DNA of 64,000 nt. It comes from Vibrio neptunius. Lineage in GTDB: Bacteria > Pseudomonadota > Gammaproteobacteria > Enterobacterales > Vibrionaceae. Below are positions 9,463 through 18,700 of the stretch, in pieces; position 1 is the stretch's first letter; every line of letters begins with the position of its first letter. The DNA lies in the NCBI GenBank assembly GCA_019339365.1, contig CP079859.1, positions 2,542,001 through 2,606,000 of the forward strand. Direction: 5' to 3'. A program made the position numbers and the translations under genes. The notes beneath the pieces are model-generated. The model ran no database searches. It saw nothing but the letters and a program-made list of their open reading frames with translations, and was not told the DNA's origin.

Positions 9463-10101
9463 CTACAGCTTAAGGTCGTGCTTACCGTGAGATACCTTAG
9501 CTTGCAAGTAGCCTTCGTTTCCGTCTTTAATATGTGCCGAGGTATTGACAGTATCTTCAATTTCAACACCATGCGCTTTCAATTCACGGATCTTTTTCGG
9601 GTTGTTGGTAATCAGACGAATTTTATCGACGTTTAACGCCTTGAGCATCTGCGCCGCTTCAGTGAAGTCACGTAGATCATCGCCAAAACCAAGATGATTA
9701 TTGGCTTCATAAGTGTTCATCCCTTCGCTTTGCAGCTTGTATGCATCAATCTTATTATACAGGCCGATGCCACGACCTTCCTGACGCAAATAAAGAATAA
9801 TGCCACCGGATTGAGCCATTTTATTAATGGTTTCGTCGAGTTGCTCACCGCAATCACATCGCGAAGAGTGGAACACATCGCCTGTCAGGCATTCTGAATG
9901 TAAGCGAACTAAGGGGCTGGACTGAGTCTTATCGGCTTGTTTGAAAATAACCGCTACATGCTCTTTGTCGGTCTTGAGTCCTTTGAAAGAGAGAAGCTCT
10001 GCTTCTATATCACTGTTTTTACCGACTTTAAAATCTACTCTGGCTCTAACTTGCGCCATATCCCTACTCACTTGAATCTTGCTATCTTCTATTTCTATCA
10101 T
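9463..10101 (-). CDS. ribA: GTP cyclohydrolase II
   Basis: A 212-residue RibA-type enzyme, the first step of riboflavin synthesis (GTP to 2,5-diamino-6-ribosylamino-pyrimidinone phosphate, formate and pyrophosphate). The zinc-site cysteines lie in [17 protein letters not shown] (C-x10-C-x-C), followed by [10 protein letters not shown] (catalytic region) and ITNNPKKI near the C-terminus. The N-terminus is slightly longer than the roughly 196-residue E. coli protein. Monocistronic, with its own terminator at 9415-9440. No FMN riboswitch is visible upstream. Confidence 0.93.
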   Translation of the reverse strand: MIEIEDSKIQVSRDMAQVRARVDFKVGKNSDIEAELLSFKGLKTDKEHVAVIFKQADKTQSSPLVRLHSECLTGDVFHSSRCDCGEQLDETINKMAQSGGIILYLRQEGRGIGLYNKIDAYKLQSEGMNTYEANNHLGFGDDLRDFTEAAQMLKALNVDKIRLITNNPKKIRELKAHGVEIEDTVNTSAHIKDGNEGYLQAKVSHGKHDLKL

Positions 10102-10202
10102 TTTAGAAATCTCTTATGTGACTAACTATGGGGACTGATAGCCTATAAATCAATGGTCAGATCACTCTTTTGTTATAATATAACATTTTAATTTTAAGAC
10201 AA

Positions 10203-10234
10203 TAAAAAACCTCGTCGAATTGCATTCGCGAGGT
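10203..10234 (-). terminator. Terminator of the 58-aa gene
   Basis: A stem ACCTCG/CGAGGT, extended inside by CGAA/TTCG, is followed on the minus strand by TTTTTTATTG. It lies 29 bases after the stop of the gene at 10263-10439 and upstream of ribA. Confidence 0.8.
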
Positions 10235-10262
10235 CGATTATGAAAATAGACGAATAGTAAGA

Positions 10263-10439
10263 CTAGTGGTTATGTTTTTTCTTCCACATGGAGAGCTCTA
10301 TCCAAAGCGCCTCAAGCACTTCAAGCTCTTCCTCGGTCAATAGAGAAAGTGTGGGTTTAGTTTGCGGCAAAGAATAAGCTTGCAGTGCACTTATTTGAGC
10401 GTAAAAATCTTTGCGTAACTGAGATATGTTTGTATCCAC
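10263..10439 (-). CDS. Small conserved-looking 58-aa protein (GTG start)
   Basis: A short minus-strand frame of 58 codons beginning with GTG at 10439. A good ribosome binding site (AGGA, seven bases upstream) and a strong terminator just downstream show it is a real gene. The peptide begins MDTNISQLRKDFYAQISALQ and ends with a basic, aromatic tail ELSMWKKKHNH. The middle is acidic and leucine-rich (LLTEEELEVLEALW), suggesting amphipathic helices. I do not recognise a family. It lies between ribA and the accessory hydrolase. Confidence 0.7.
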   Translation of the reverse strand: MDTNISQLRKDFYAQISALQAYSLPQTKPTLSLLTEEELEVLEALWIELSMWKKKHNH

Positions 10440-10860
10440 TACTGTTTCCTAAGTTTCTCTCTAAAAACCAGTACAAAATGGTGACTTAAACCCTTTTTCT
10501 CAAAAATGATAGCAAATTACATAAATTGCGCAATGACATGGAGTATTTTTGGGCAATAAATCACATTTTATGTATGGATATACCCTTTACAATTCAATAA
10601 ATTGCTTGATCAAGTTTGATCTTTTAGTAGCATTGCGCACCATGAAAAAGATCATTGTCGTCAGGCTAATTTCTAACCAGAGTACTGTTTTCATCGTTTT
10701 CACTGCAGTTAAGAGCAGGCAATATCCAAGAGCTAGAACGTTGTTGCTTCGGTAATGTCCATTCTGTTGCCAGTGGTCTGAATAAGGGCGGTAAGCGGTT
10801 TTCTGCAGTCTGGTGGTTAATCATGTTTAGAAACGACTGGTCTAGATAGAAGGAACTTTA
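10440..10860. other. 420-base intergenic region with an orphan open frame
   Basis: No conventional gene is supported here. A plus-strand frame free of stops from 10670 to 10849 (59 codons ending in TAG, without a convincing start) reads as plausible protein (ELERCCFGNVHSVASG then GGKRFSAVWWLIM). It may be a gene remnant or a repeat common in Vibrio genomes. The last ~30 bases hold the AAGGA ribosome binding site of the hydrolase at 10861. Confidence 0.35.
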
Positions 10861-11628
10861 ATGCAAGATGTTCTAGTCGAAAAAAGTCATATAGGTGAGA
10901 TTGTCTATCTTCTTTACGCTCAAAAAGAGTCGGTAAATAATCCTTTGGTCATCATCTGTCATGGGTGGAATAACGACAAATACGAGGGTTCTAATCTGGC
11001 TTTAAACTTAGCCCTACAGGGTTATTCTGTTATCTGCTTCGATGCGGATAAACACGGCGAAAGAGATGATGGTAATGCTCAAAACGAGATTACTCATTCG
11101 GACTTTAGTAAAAGAATGGTGGGTGTGATCAAGCAGAATTCAGATGATATCCATACCCTCATTGAACACTATCAAGAAGATAGTCGGATTGATCCCTCAA
11201 GGATTGCACTTGTGGGGATCTCTATGGGGGCAATGTCCACCTTTTATTCTTTGACGCAAAACAAACGGATTAAAGTTGCAGTCCCCATTCTTGGCTCTCC
11301 TGATTTTGTCGGTTTGGAAAAATTTGCCTTAGAAACCGATTCCATTAAAAAGCCCCTTAGTGATGATGACAAGCTAGCTATCCAGTATATGGCAGACATT
11401 GATCCTTGTTTGTACCTCATAGAAAATGAACATCGCCCTATGTTAATCATAAATGGCGCGAAAGATGATTGGGTTCCTGCCAACTTCGCTCAGAATTTTT
11501 ATGAAAAATTGAAAACTAGGTACGCTAACAATAATACTGAAATTGAGTTCAAATTAGCTGATGAATCGCATTACTTTTCTAACCATATGCGTGATCATAC
11601 GATTAAATGGTTAAAGAAAAACTTGTGA
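10861..11628 (+). CDS. Alpha/beta-hydrolase (S9/dienelactone hydrolase-like)
   Basis: A 255-residue cytoplasmic alpha/beta-hydrolase. The features are an oxyanion-hole HGWNND near residue 35, a nucleophile elbow GISMGA near residue 122, the acid in GAKDDW near residue 203 and the catalytic His in DESHYFSNH near 240. The substrate is unknown; YitV- and YtaP-like esterases have this layout. AAGGA six bases before the ATG supports the start. The gene is markedly more AT-rich than its neighbours and stands alone between terminators, which suggests horizontal acquisition. Confidence 0.85.
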   Translation: MQDVLVEKSHIGEIVYLLYAQKESVNNPLVIICHGWNNDKYEGSNLALNLALQGYSVICFDADKHGERDDGNAQNEITHSDFSKRMVGVIKQNSDDIHTLIEHYQEDSRIDPSRIALVGISMGAMSTFYSLTQNKRIKVAVPILGSPDFVGLEKFALETDSIKKPLSDDDKLAIQYMADIDPCLYLIENEHRPMLIINGAKDDWVPANFAQNFYEKLKTRYANNNTEIEFKLADESHYFSNHMRDHTIKWLKKNL

Positions 11629-11633
11629 GCTAA

Positions 11634-11661
11634 AAAAGGCTGATACCAAGTATCAGCCTTT
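11634..11661. terminator. Terminator between hydrolase and SPFH genes
   Basis: AAGGCTGATAC/GTATCAGCCTT with a three-base loop, an 11-bp perfect stem flanked by an A-run and T-run; it lies just after the hydrolase stop and can serve the convergent SPFH gene too. Confidence 0.88.
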
Positions 11662-11705
11662 CGATTGTTTTGAAACGGCACTCAGAGCGTTAAGCCCATA
11701 AGGTC

Positions 11706-13076
11706 TTATTTTTGTGCGACTTTTTTGGTTTGTTCCATCAAGCCAAGAGCACCAAATCCAGTAATCACATCAAGGTTGGTTTTCAGGCCAGCTTCTGCAC
11801 CACCGCCGATGTAGTTTTGTGGCATCTGCACTTGGAAGTTTTGCAAATTCTTGTACAGAGAATTGGCCACATCGCGGTTCAACTCTGCTAAGTAAACTTC
11901 TCGGTTTGCACCCAGTGCTGCGTATTTTGCTTTTAACACTTCCGCTTCTGCACGACCTTTTTCACGAATCGCTTTCGCTTCAAATTCTGCAGATAACGCA
12001 TTGGCTTTTTGAATCGCTAGGTTAGCTTCTGCTATCGCTAGCTCTTTTTCTTTTTCTACCTCAGCGAGTCGCTTGGTTTTCTCGACTTCAACAATTTCAC
12101 GCTCTGCTATCTGACGCGCCACTTCGACCTCTTTTTGTTGCGCGATGATCGCAAGCTCTTTGCGACGCTGAGCATCTTGGACTTCACGAGTACGCTGGAT
12201 CTCTTTACGCAACTGCTCGGTCTCTGCTTGCGCCTTCGAGGTTTCTTGCTCCTGAATAGCACGGATGCGATCGGCAACTAAGCGCTTTTTGTCTGCCAGT
12301 AGTTGATCAAGTTGCTTTTCAGGCTGCGGATCACCGATAGTCACCTGCGTCACTTGAATACCGTATTGTTGCAATGGGTTATCCTGACGGATTGGGCGAC
12401 CTGTGTCATCGGAGACAGGCACCGTCTTCCAAACCAGTTGGTTAGTCCGTTGCAGTTGGTTCGCGTTTGATTGATCGACGCCAACAGGAGCAAGATCTAA
12501 CTGTTCCACTTCTACCTGACGACGTTCAGTCAGGTAAATACCTGCACGCAGCTGATCACCCAATTTGGATTTGAACTGGTTTAAACCGCCTTGGAAAAAC
12601 TCTTCACCCGTGTATTGAGTGGCAGTAATCACTGTCACGTTACGCGCATTTTTCACCAACAATGCATCAATCAGATTGTTATTATTGCGGAACTCACGGT
12701 GCATTTTCTTGACCGCTTCAGGGTCATTACTGAGTTTAAAACGGAAGGTAACGGGTATCTCACCAATATAGGTATCAGCAAAGCGAACCTGCACCGCATC
12801 AAGACGTTGATAAAAGTCTTCGCCTTTGTTGTTACCAAATGACACCGTGACCAATTGGTCATACTTGGTGATTTTGGATAGAAACGGCATCCGAAAATGA
12901 ATGCCAGGTTCAGTGAATACATCCAACTCACCAGTGAGGTTGTTCTGATGCACATAGCTGTAACCAGCATCGGTCATCAGAACTGAACTATTAATTGTTA
13001 ACCCTATTGCCAGCAGCGGGATACCAAATATGGCTGCTTTCAATCCTCTACGTAATAACTGACGTCTCTCTTCCAC
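11706..13076 (-). CDS. SPFH/Band 7 domain membrane protein
   Basis: A 456-residue protein with one N-terminal membrane anchor (about residues 14-34: FGIPLLAIGLTI). A Band 7/prohibitin domain follows (about 40-260). Then comes a long, charged coiled coil (about 260-400, rich in EKTKRLAEVEKEKELAIAEA-type repeats) and an Ala/Gly-rich tail. This is the plan of prohibitin- and flotillin-like scaffolds that oligomerise on membranes. The substrate or partner is unknown; there is no adjacent NfeD gene, which many SPFH genes have. Transcribed alone. Confidence 0.88.
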   Translation of the reverse strand: MEERRQLLRRGLKAAIFGIPLLAIGLTINSSVLMTDAGYSYVHQNNLTGELDVFTEPGIHFRMPFLSKITKYDQLVTVSFGNNKGEDFYQRLDAVQVRFADTYIGEIPVTFRFKLSNDPEAVKKMHREFRNNNNLIDALLVKNARNVTVITATQYTGEEFFQGGLNQFKSKLGDQLRAGIYLTERRQVEVEQLDLAPVGVDQSNANQLQRTNQLVWKTVPVSDDTGRPIRQDNPLQQYGIQVTQVTIGDPQPEKQLDQLLADKKRLVADRIRAIQEQETSKAQAETEQLRKEIQRTREVQDAQRRKELAIIAQQKEVEVARQIAEREIVEVEKTKRLAEVEKEKELAIAEANLAIQKANALSAEFEAKAIREKGRAEAEVLKAKYAALGANREVYLAELNRDVANSLYKNLQNFQVQMPQNYIGGGAEAGLKTNLDVITGFGALGLMEQTKKVAQK

Positions 13077-13454
13077 TGTTCATTCCCGTTCTAAATATTT
13101 GTTACCAATTTGAACGTTTATTATATCGATTAGATATTCTTCACACACTAAGCAAAGTAACTAATCTGATAGGCATTGTGTTTGAATAGACTGACATTTT
13201 ATCTCAACAACCTAATATAACTCGCAGCAGCCCCTTTATCCACAGGGCACTTAACCAAAAAATGCATAAAAATTGAAACTAAGTTTTAATAAGATAAATA
13301 ATAATTAAATTTATATTATTGTTTTTAATTTAAACCAAAGAAAACATGAAACGAAAAATATTTATCATGTTGTAAATAACCATTATGGTTGTCGATCATA
13401 TGAATTTATGCATTTTATTAAGCAAGACTCCGAGCTATTTATTGAACTATAAAA
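13077..13454. other. AT-rich intergenic region between SPFH and MetRS2 genes
   Basis: About 380 bases with no supportable open frame. It contains the SPFH gene promoter area at its left and a very AT-rich stretch at about 13260-13400. I see no repeat, RNA gene or known motif in it. Confidence 0.5.
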
Positions 13455-13481
13455 GAATTGCCCTTTGTTATCGGGCAATTC
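13455..13481 (-). terminator. Terminator of the MetRS2 gene
   Basis: A perfect 9-bp stem GAATTGCCC/GGGCAATTC followed on the minus strand by TTTTATAG; begins nine bases after the stop codon of the synthetase gene. Confidence 0.85.
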
Positions 13482-13489
13482 ATGAATAA

Positions 13490-15049
13490 TTAGGCAATCT
13501 CAACTCGCTGCCAGTGGCTATTCGCAGATTTAACGGCTACTCCTGCAAAAACTAACCTACCCTGCTTCAACACCGAACATGGTTGTTCACCCAACTCAGC
13601 GATAATTCGTTGGCTCAGTTTGGGGATAATAGGTGACGATAACCATGCTAACTCGCGTAAAAAATTGGTGACCACCGAACAAGTCTGCTTCGATTTTTGA
13701 GCGGGTTGCCCTTTGCGGACAAGCCACGGAGCACGATGGTGGAAAAAACCGTTCAACTCCGCTAACAGAGCAAGAATAACTTTGGTTACTTGGTGGAGAT
13801 CGCCGTCTTGGTAAGCATCAACTATATCATTCAGGCATGGCGTAAACTGGTCTACGAATGTGGCGCACTCTAGGTCCAGTTGACCGATCTCTTCGAGAGT
13901 TATTTCTCCAGCGAAAACGTTGGCAATTAAAGTGTGATTCCGTTTTACCAAATTAGCCAGAGTGTTGAGTAAATCTGCGTTGATGAGCTCCGCGAATTCG
14001 TCCAAGACGACGTTACCATCTCGATAAAGCGGTTTTTGACGTACCAGAGCATAACGTAGTCCATCAGTGGTTAGCTGCTGTGCAAAGACACTAGGGTTGA
14101 CTGTGGTCCCAGGATTGGACTTAGAAATCTTTTCACCGTCAATGGTCCACCACCCATGCACAATGAGCTTTTTCGGTAGAGGGAGATTTAAAGCCAATAA
14201 AAAAGCGGGCCAGTACACAGCATGGAAAAGCAGAATGTCCTTACCAAGGATGTGTTGAGTATTGGCTATGTCAGCCTTTTGCGCACCTGTACGTTGTATA
14301 GCGGTAATGTAACTAAATAGGGCATCAATCCAAACGTATACAGTATGCTGATGATGGCTTGGAACCAGAATACCCCACTTATTGTTGATTCGAGAAATTG
14401 ATAAATCAGCCAGCGGCGCTGACTTCAATTGCTCTATGATTGTGTTCTGAAAGTGTTGCGGCGTAATCACGTTTGGATGTGTTTGATAGTACTCTAATAA
14501 AGCTATACGGTACTTATCTAAGCGAAATAGATAAGTTTGTTCTTCGACCTGAACGACGGGTTGCTTGTGTACTGGACAGAGGCGATTATCGACGAGCTCT
14601 CGTTGTGGATAATATTGTTCACATGCTACGCAATACTCGCCCGAATATTGCCCAAGATAAATATCGTTCTGGCTTTCTAAGGTTCTCCATATATCCTGAA
14701 TATGCGCTTGGTGGTCTTCTGCTGTTGTACGGATAAACACATTGGGTTCTATTGCCAACTGCGGCCATAAGGCCTGAAAAGTCTTCGAGGTTGCGTCTAC
14801 AAATTCTTGTGTCGATTGCTGTCGGGTTAAAGCGGTCTGCGCAATTTTCTGCCCATGTTCATCCGTTCCCGTGATTAACCTACTTTCCGATCCCAATAGC
14901 AAAGAAAATCGGTGAAAGATGTCAGCGATAATGCCGGAGTACGCATGGCCTAAATGTGGCTCGCCATTGGCATAAAAAATAGGCGTAGTGATAAAACATT
15001 GCTTAGGTAATAGTGAGGGTTTAGTGGCAATTGATTGCTTTAAGCTCAT
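13490..15049 (-). CDS. Second, short-form methionyl-tRNA synthetase (MetRS2-like)
   Basis: A 519-residue class I synthetase. It shows the HIGH signature as GEPHLGHAYSG (about residues 30-40), a GTDEHGQKI segment, one zinc-knuckle-like CVACEQYY...CPVHK motif, a VYVWIDALFSYI segment, GWWTIDGEKISKSNPG with the KISKS loop, and an anticodon-binding helical domain. The N-terminal TTPIFYANGEPHLGH resembles the Bacillus/Thermus type rather than the E. coli-type metG, and the C-terminal OB-fold tRNA-binding domain found in the housekeeping Vibrio enzyme (about 690 residues) is missing. I infer a second, probably acquired copy. It starts inside an ATGA overlap with a decayed upstream frame. Alternative: a synthetase-like enzyme with another use. 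Confidence 0.85.
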   Translation of the reverse strand: MSLKQSIATKPSLLPKQCFITTPIFYANGEPHLGHAYSGIIADIFHRFSLLLGSESRLITGTDEHGQKIAQTALTRQQSTQEFVDATSKTFQALWPQLAIEPNVFIRTTAEDHQAHIQDIWRTLESQNDIYLGQYSGEYCVACEQYYPQRELVDNRLCPVHKQPVVQVEEQTYLFRLDKYRIALLEYYQTHPNVITPQHFQNTIIEQLKSAPLADLSISRINNKWGILVPSHHQHTVYVWIDALFSYITAIQRTGAQKADIANTQHILGKDILLFHAVYWPAFLLALNLPLPKKLIVHGWWTIDGEKISKSNPGTTVNPSVFAQQLTTDGLRYALVRQKPLYRDGNVVLDEFAELINADLLNTLANLVKRNHTLIANVFAGEITLEEIGQLDLECATFVDQFTPCLNDIVDAYQDGDLHQVTKVILALLAELNGFFHHRAPWLVRKGQPAQKSKQTCSVVTNFLRELAWLSSPIIPKLSQRIIAELGEQPCSVLKQGRLVFAGVAVKSANSHWQRVEIA

Positions 15050-15551
15050 CGTATAATCTCCTTTGATTCCATTACAATAGTCGGAAAGAGATCTTGATTT
15101 CGGCTTAGTTGCACCACCTTTCCAACAATATGTTCAGGAATGGTGATGCAGTGAATAGATAATTTAGAACACGCAGCCCATCCCTCCCAGCATTCGCTGA
15201 GAAGGCATGTTCATCATGATATTTGTGACAAAAATATAGGCCATTGGTTGTACTGTTTTTTTGTGTTCTTATCTTCACTCTATCAGAGTGATTTTTATCC
15301 AACAAGCGTTTCCTTATCTTCAAACTTCAAGGCATCTGGCAAATTCTTACTCGGTGAGACATCGAAGCCAACAAAATGAAATTGGCCTTGGTTACCTCGG
15401 TATTGATTGCCAGTGAGCGGTCTTGTGACTGGCTAACAATAAAACACAACCATACCTGTTCTGGTGTGGTGATTTCTGTACGTATTAATCTCAAGGGGCT
15501 GGTTCAACACAGATTTGGGGTGAAAACACGCCTTGAAAAAGTGTTAGCCAT
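15046..15551 (-). pseudogene. Decayed gene of unknown function upstream of MetRS2
   Basis: Several minus-strand frames join into what looks like one protein. From an ATG at 15551: MANTFSRRVFTPNLC, then an in-frame TGA, then ITTPEQVWLCFIVSQSQDRS. A shift leads to YRGNQGQFHFVGFDVSPSKN up to a TAA after ETLVG. A second shift leads to LYFCHKYHDEHAF (from about 15323), and a third gives SECWEGWAACSKLSIHCITI and IVGKVVQLSRNQDL. The last frame ends in a TGA that overlaps the MetRS2 ATG as ATGA (15046-15049), as in a coupled operon. At least three breaks make true decay likelier than sequencing error. The His/Cys cluster CHKYHDEH suggests metal binding; no family is recognised. Confidence 0.45.
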
Positions 15552-15707
15552 GAAGAGTAATATACTACTTTGATTAGCATTGTTTACATATAACGTTGAA
15601 TGGAAATCTACCAATAAAATAATTTAGAATAAATCACCAATAATTAACTCTTTGCCTACAACGTACGCGCCTACACTCCCTCTCAACTTTCGACAGAGGG
15701 CATGGAC

Positions 15708-18700
15708 ATGGAGCGTAAATACCCCGACCCGTTTAAAACCAAAAGACCTCATATGAGGGCTGGCTACAAACCGATTATTGAAGAGAAACCGGCTGGCCCG
15801 ATGCCAACCATTTCTCCACCCGAAGAGAAAGAGCCAGCCTTCGCTTACGCGGTCGAATACGCGTGCGAGATGAGTTTGTACAGCAAGGCAGTCGAGCCAC
15901 ACATAGGCAGCCTGCTAGGCAAGACCGCACAAGAAAGCCGGTTCTCTCAATGGCGTCAAGTCGCCAATGGCCCTCATACCCGCAGCATTGTCTCGATAGA
16001 CAAGCAAGAAACCCAACAATTGTGGGTGGGAAGCAAAGCCCCGCTTCCGGTCAATGCCGAACTCCGTTGGTCAGACATCCTGCCTCAAGACAAAGACCAC
16101 CTCACTATCGAATACGCGTTTGTGCCCATTCGCCCCGCCATCCAAATCGGCGAAATGCTCGGCTTACCGACCGAAGGCTATTTGTACCATTTTGTCGATG
16201 GTGAACTGCTGCATGAATACCGCTTCCAAGGGGACACTCGGTATCACTTTTTGGTCACGCAAAGCACTGCGGGGGCGATGAATCCAGAGCCTAGAAGCCA
16301 GTTTGGCAGCGACTTTGTCTTAGCCCTATGGAAACGAGAGGGTCAGGTGGTGGTCAACCAGCACTTGCTGTTTAGTCGACACGCCATGGATGACCAAGCC
16401 ATGTCGGCGGTAGACGCGGCCTTTTTAAATGAGCATGGCGTCCAGCTCGATATGGACGCCATCATCCCTTTGACCAAAGGGCCTGTCGTGGAAGAGGTTA
16501 GTCGCCGAGCCGCTCATCAGGCGGCTCAAGGGGAAACCCTAGAGCAGATTGCTCAGCAGCACGGCGTCACTCTTGAGACCTTACAAACCTTAAACCCGAC
16601 GTTGCCATTATCGCCACTGGACAAGCGGGCAGTCATCTATACCGAGCCCGTGAGGGTGTACAACCATGCGCTGGATGTCGGTTACCCAGCCTTCACCGCC
16701 CGGCTCAGTGAAGGGCTGCTCTCGATAGACCGCATCGCCCGTGAAAAACCGTTTCCCGTGGTGAAGGTCGCCACGGCGAATCAAAGTGCCTTTGCCGCCT
16801 TAGCTCCGGTACGCTATGCCATCGACAACCGAAACCTAGACACACTCAATGATGAGGTGGTCAAAGGGCTTAACCCCATCACTGACACCGCGCTCTTCCC
16901 GGGCGGCGTGCTGCGCTCAGACAAACTCCCTTACACCTTGCGGCAGCTGCGCGATGGCTGGCTCTATGCCCTAAGCCAAGACCCAGAAACCGACGTCTGG
17001 TCGGTGGCCGAATACCAAGTCGTCAAAGGCGAGTTCTACCGTTTTGTTGGCGACCTGGCCGAAACGCGATATAACGCAGACGCTGAAAAGCCACACGCTT
17101 ACGTGCTTTATCAAACTGGCCGGCCCTATTTTATCGGTTATGCGAGCCAGCGCTGGACACAAAACCTGCAAGATTTCTACACAGGCAATACCCCAGAGAG
17201 CCAGCAAGCAAGACAAGCCTGGCTGCGCGATATCACCGCCCCAACCCATCGTCTGCCGATTGAACAAATCTCAAAAGAAGTGGCCGACGTCGGCAAAGAA
17301 GACTTAAGCGCGTATTATTTGACCTGCGCTTCTCCCACCGTCACCGAAGCCGATGAACAAGGGCTCATCACCCCACTGCAGCCCGCGTCCCTCATCAGCT
17401 ATCAGTATCAAGCGCCCCTCTTGTGCGCCCACCATTTTGTCGCTTTGGATGACCCCTTGGCTGACTTCACCGACTTGTATCTGCGCTTGGCGCAATCAGT
17501 ATTGCCCTTGTTGCAAGACGACCACACGCAGCGAAAAATCGTGGTGGCGGAAGCCATTCGGAGCTTGGTGCGCATTTCCCTGCCGCCGGGTACCTTAGAT
17601 AATGTCCCGGTCGACAAGGTGGTTGAGGTCGAGCAAGACCTAGATACCTGTTTGGAGTACCACTACTATCAAGCGCAATTGAAGAACGGTAATGCCGTCG
17701 GCAATTGGGGCGCCAGTTTGGCCTTAGAAGCGCAGCCCATTATCGCCGCCTACCCTGAAGCCAGAGCCAGACTCAATCAATACGGCATTGCACCAGCTCT
17801 ACTCGAGTCACGCTTTAGAGAGTATGTGGAGCGGCGCAAAGCGCACCGCCAAGTCAACTGGGCAGACTTAGACACCTTCTATAAAGACTACCTCAACACG
17901 CTTCATCATGGCGTCGCCATGATAAAGCACGACGCCCCCCATATGATAAAGGCCATCACCGCCTTAGGCACCGACCCGCGGCGCTTTGGCCTCGACGTCG
18001 GCGAGCATGCCCACCACCGAGTGCTAAGTACCCTGATGGATGCGGCGCTCAATGAACTCGAATTGAGTGCCCAGCAGGTGCCCGAGTTGAGCGACAGCAT
18101 CGATGAATTGCTCACCGAACCGGATAACTTGTTAGGCTTGGCGGTGTACGGATTCTCGTCGGAGATTTATGCCGCCACCGAACCACTGCTCGGTGGCGTG
18201 ACCTTCTCGGATTTTACTGGCCAAACACGTATCCCGCTAAGCGGGTTTATCTCGGCGTTTAACGATGTAATTGGGTTCAGCGACCCCAATTCGACCTTGT
18301 TTACGGCGACGAAGAGCTTACTCATCCCCCTTGAAAGGCAAATCAATCAGGCCACACAGGCGGTCAAAGACAAAGGGGATAAAGCGGTGCGCAGCCTACA
18401 AATGCTGCGCTTTCGTATCATTAACCGCGTGATGAAACTGCCCGGTTTGTCGGCGCGGCGCGCCATGGCAATGTCGCTGTGGGGGCAAGCTCAATTGAGT
18501 CAAGGTAAGGTGTTTCTTAACGAGGGCCTTAGCGCTCAAACCCAAGCGGCCAATGGCCGTTACCACCAGTTGTTAATGGAAGCGCACAGTACCAATACTG
18601 CCTTGTCCAAGCTCCCTGCTGAATCGGCGGAACATCGCCGAATGTCGACGTCGTTACGTCAGATAAACAAACAAATCAGTCGCTATGTGGAGTCTATCCC

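Noticed and set aside
10549..10755. 68-codon open frame in the gap before the hydrolase
   Set aside because: Composition is that of random AT-rich DNA; a different frame in the same stretch reads more like protein and is described instead.
15376..15573. Plus-strand 65-codon frame upstream of the effector gene
   Set aside because: The minus-strand frames over the same bases look more like protein and end coupled to MetRS2; no ribosome binding site on the plus strand.
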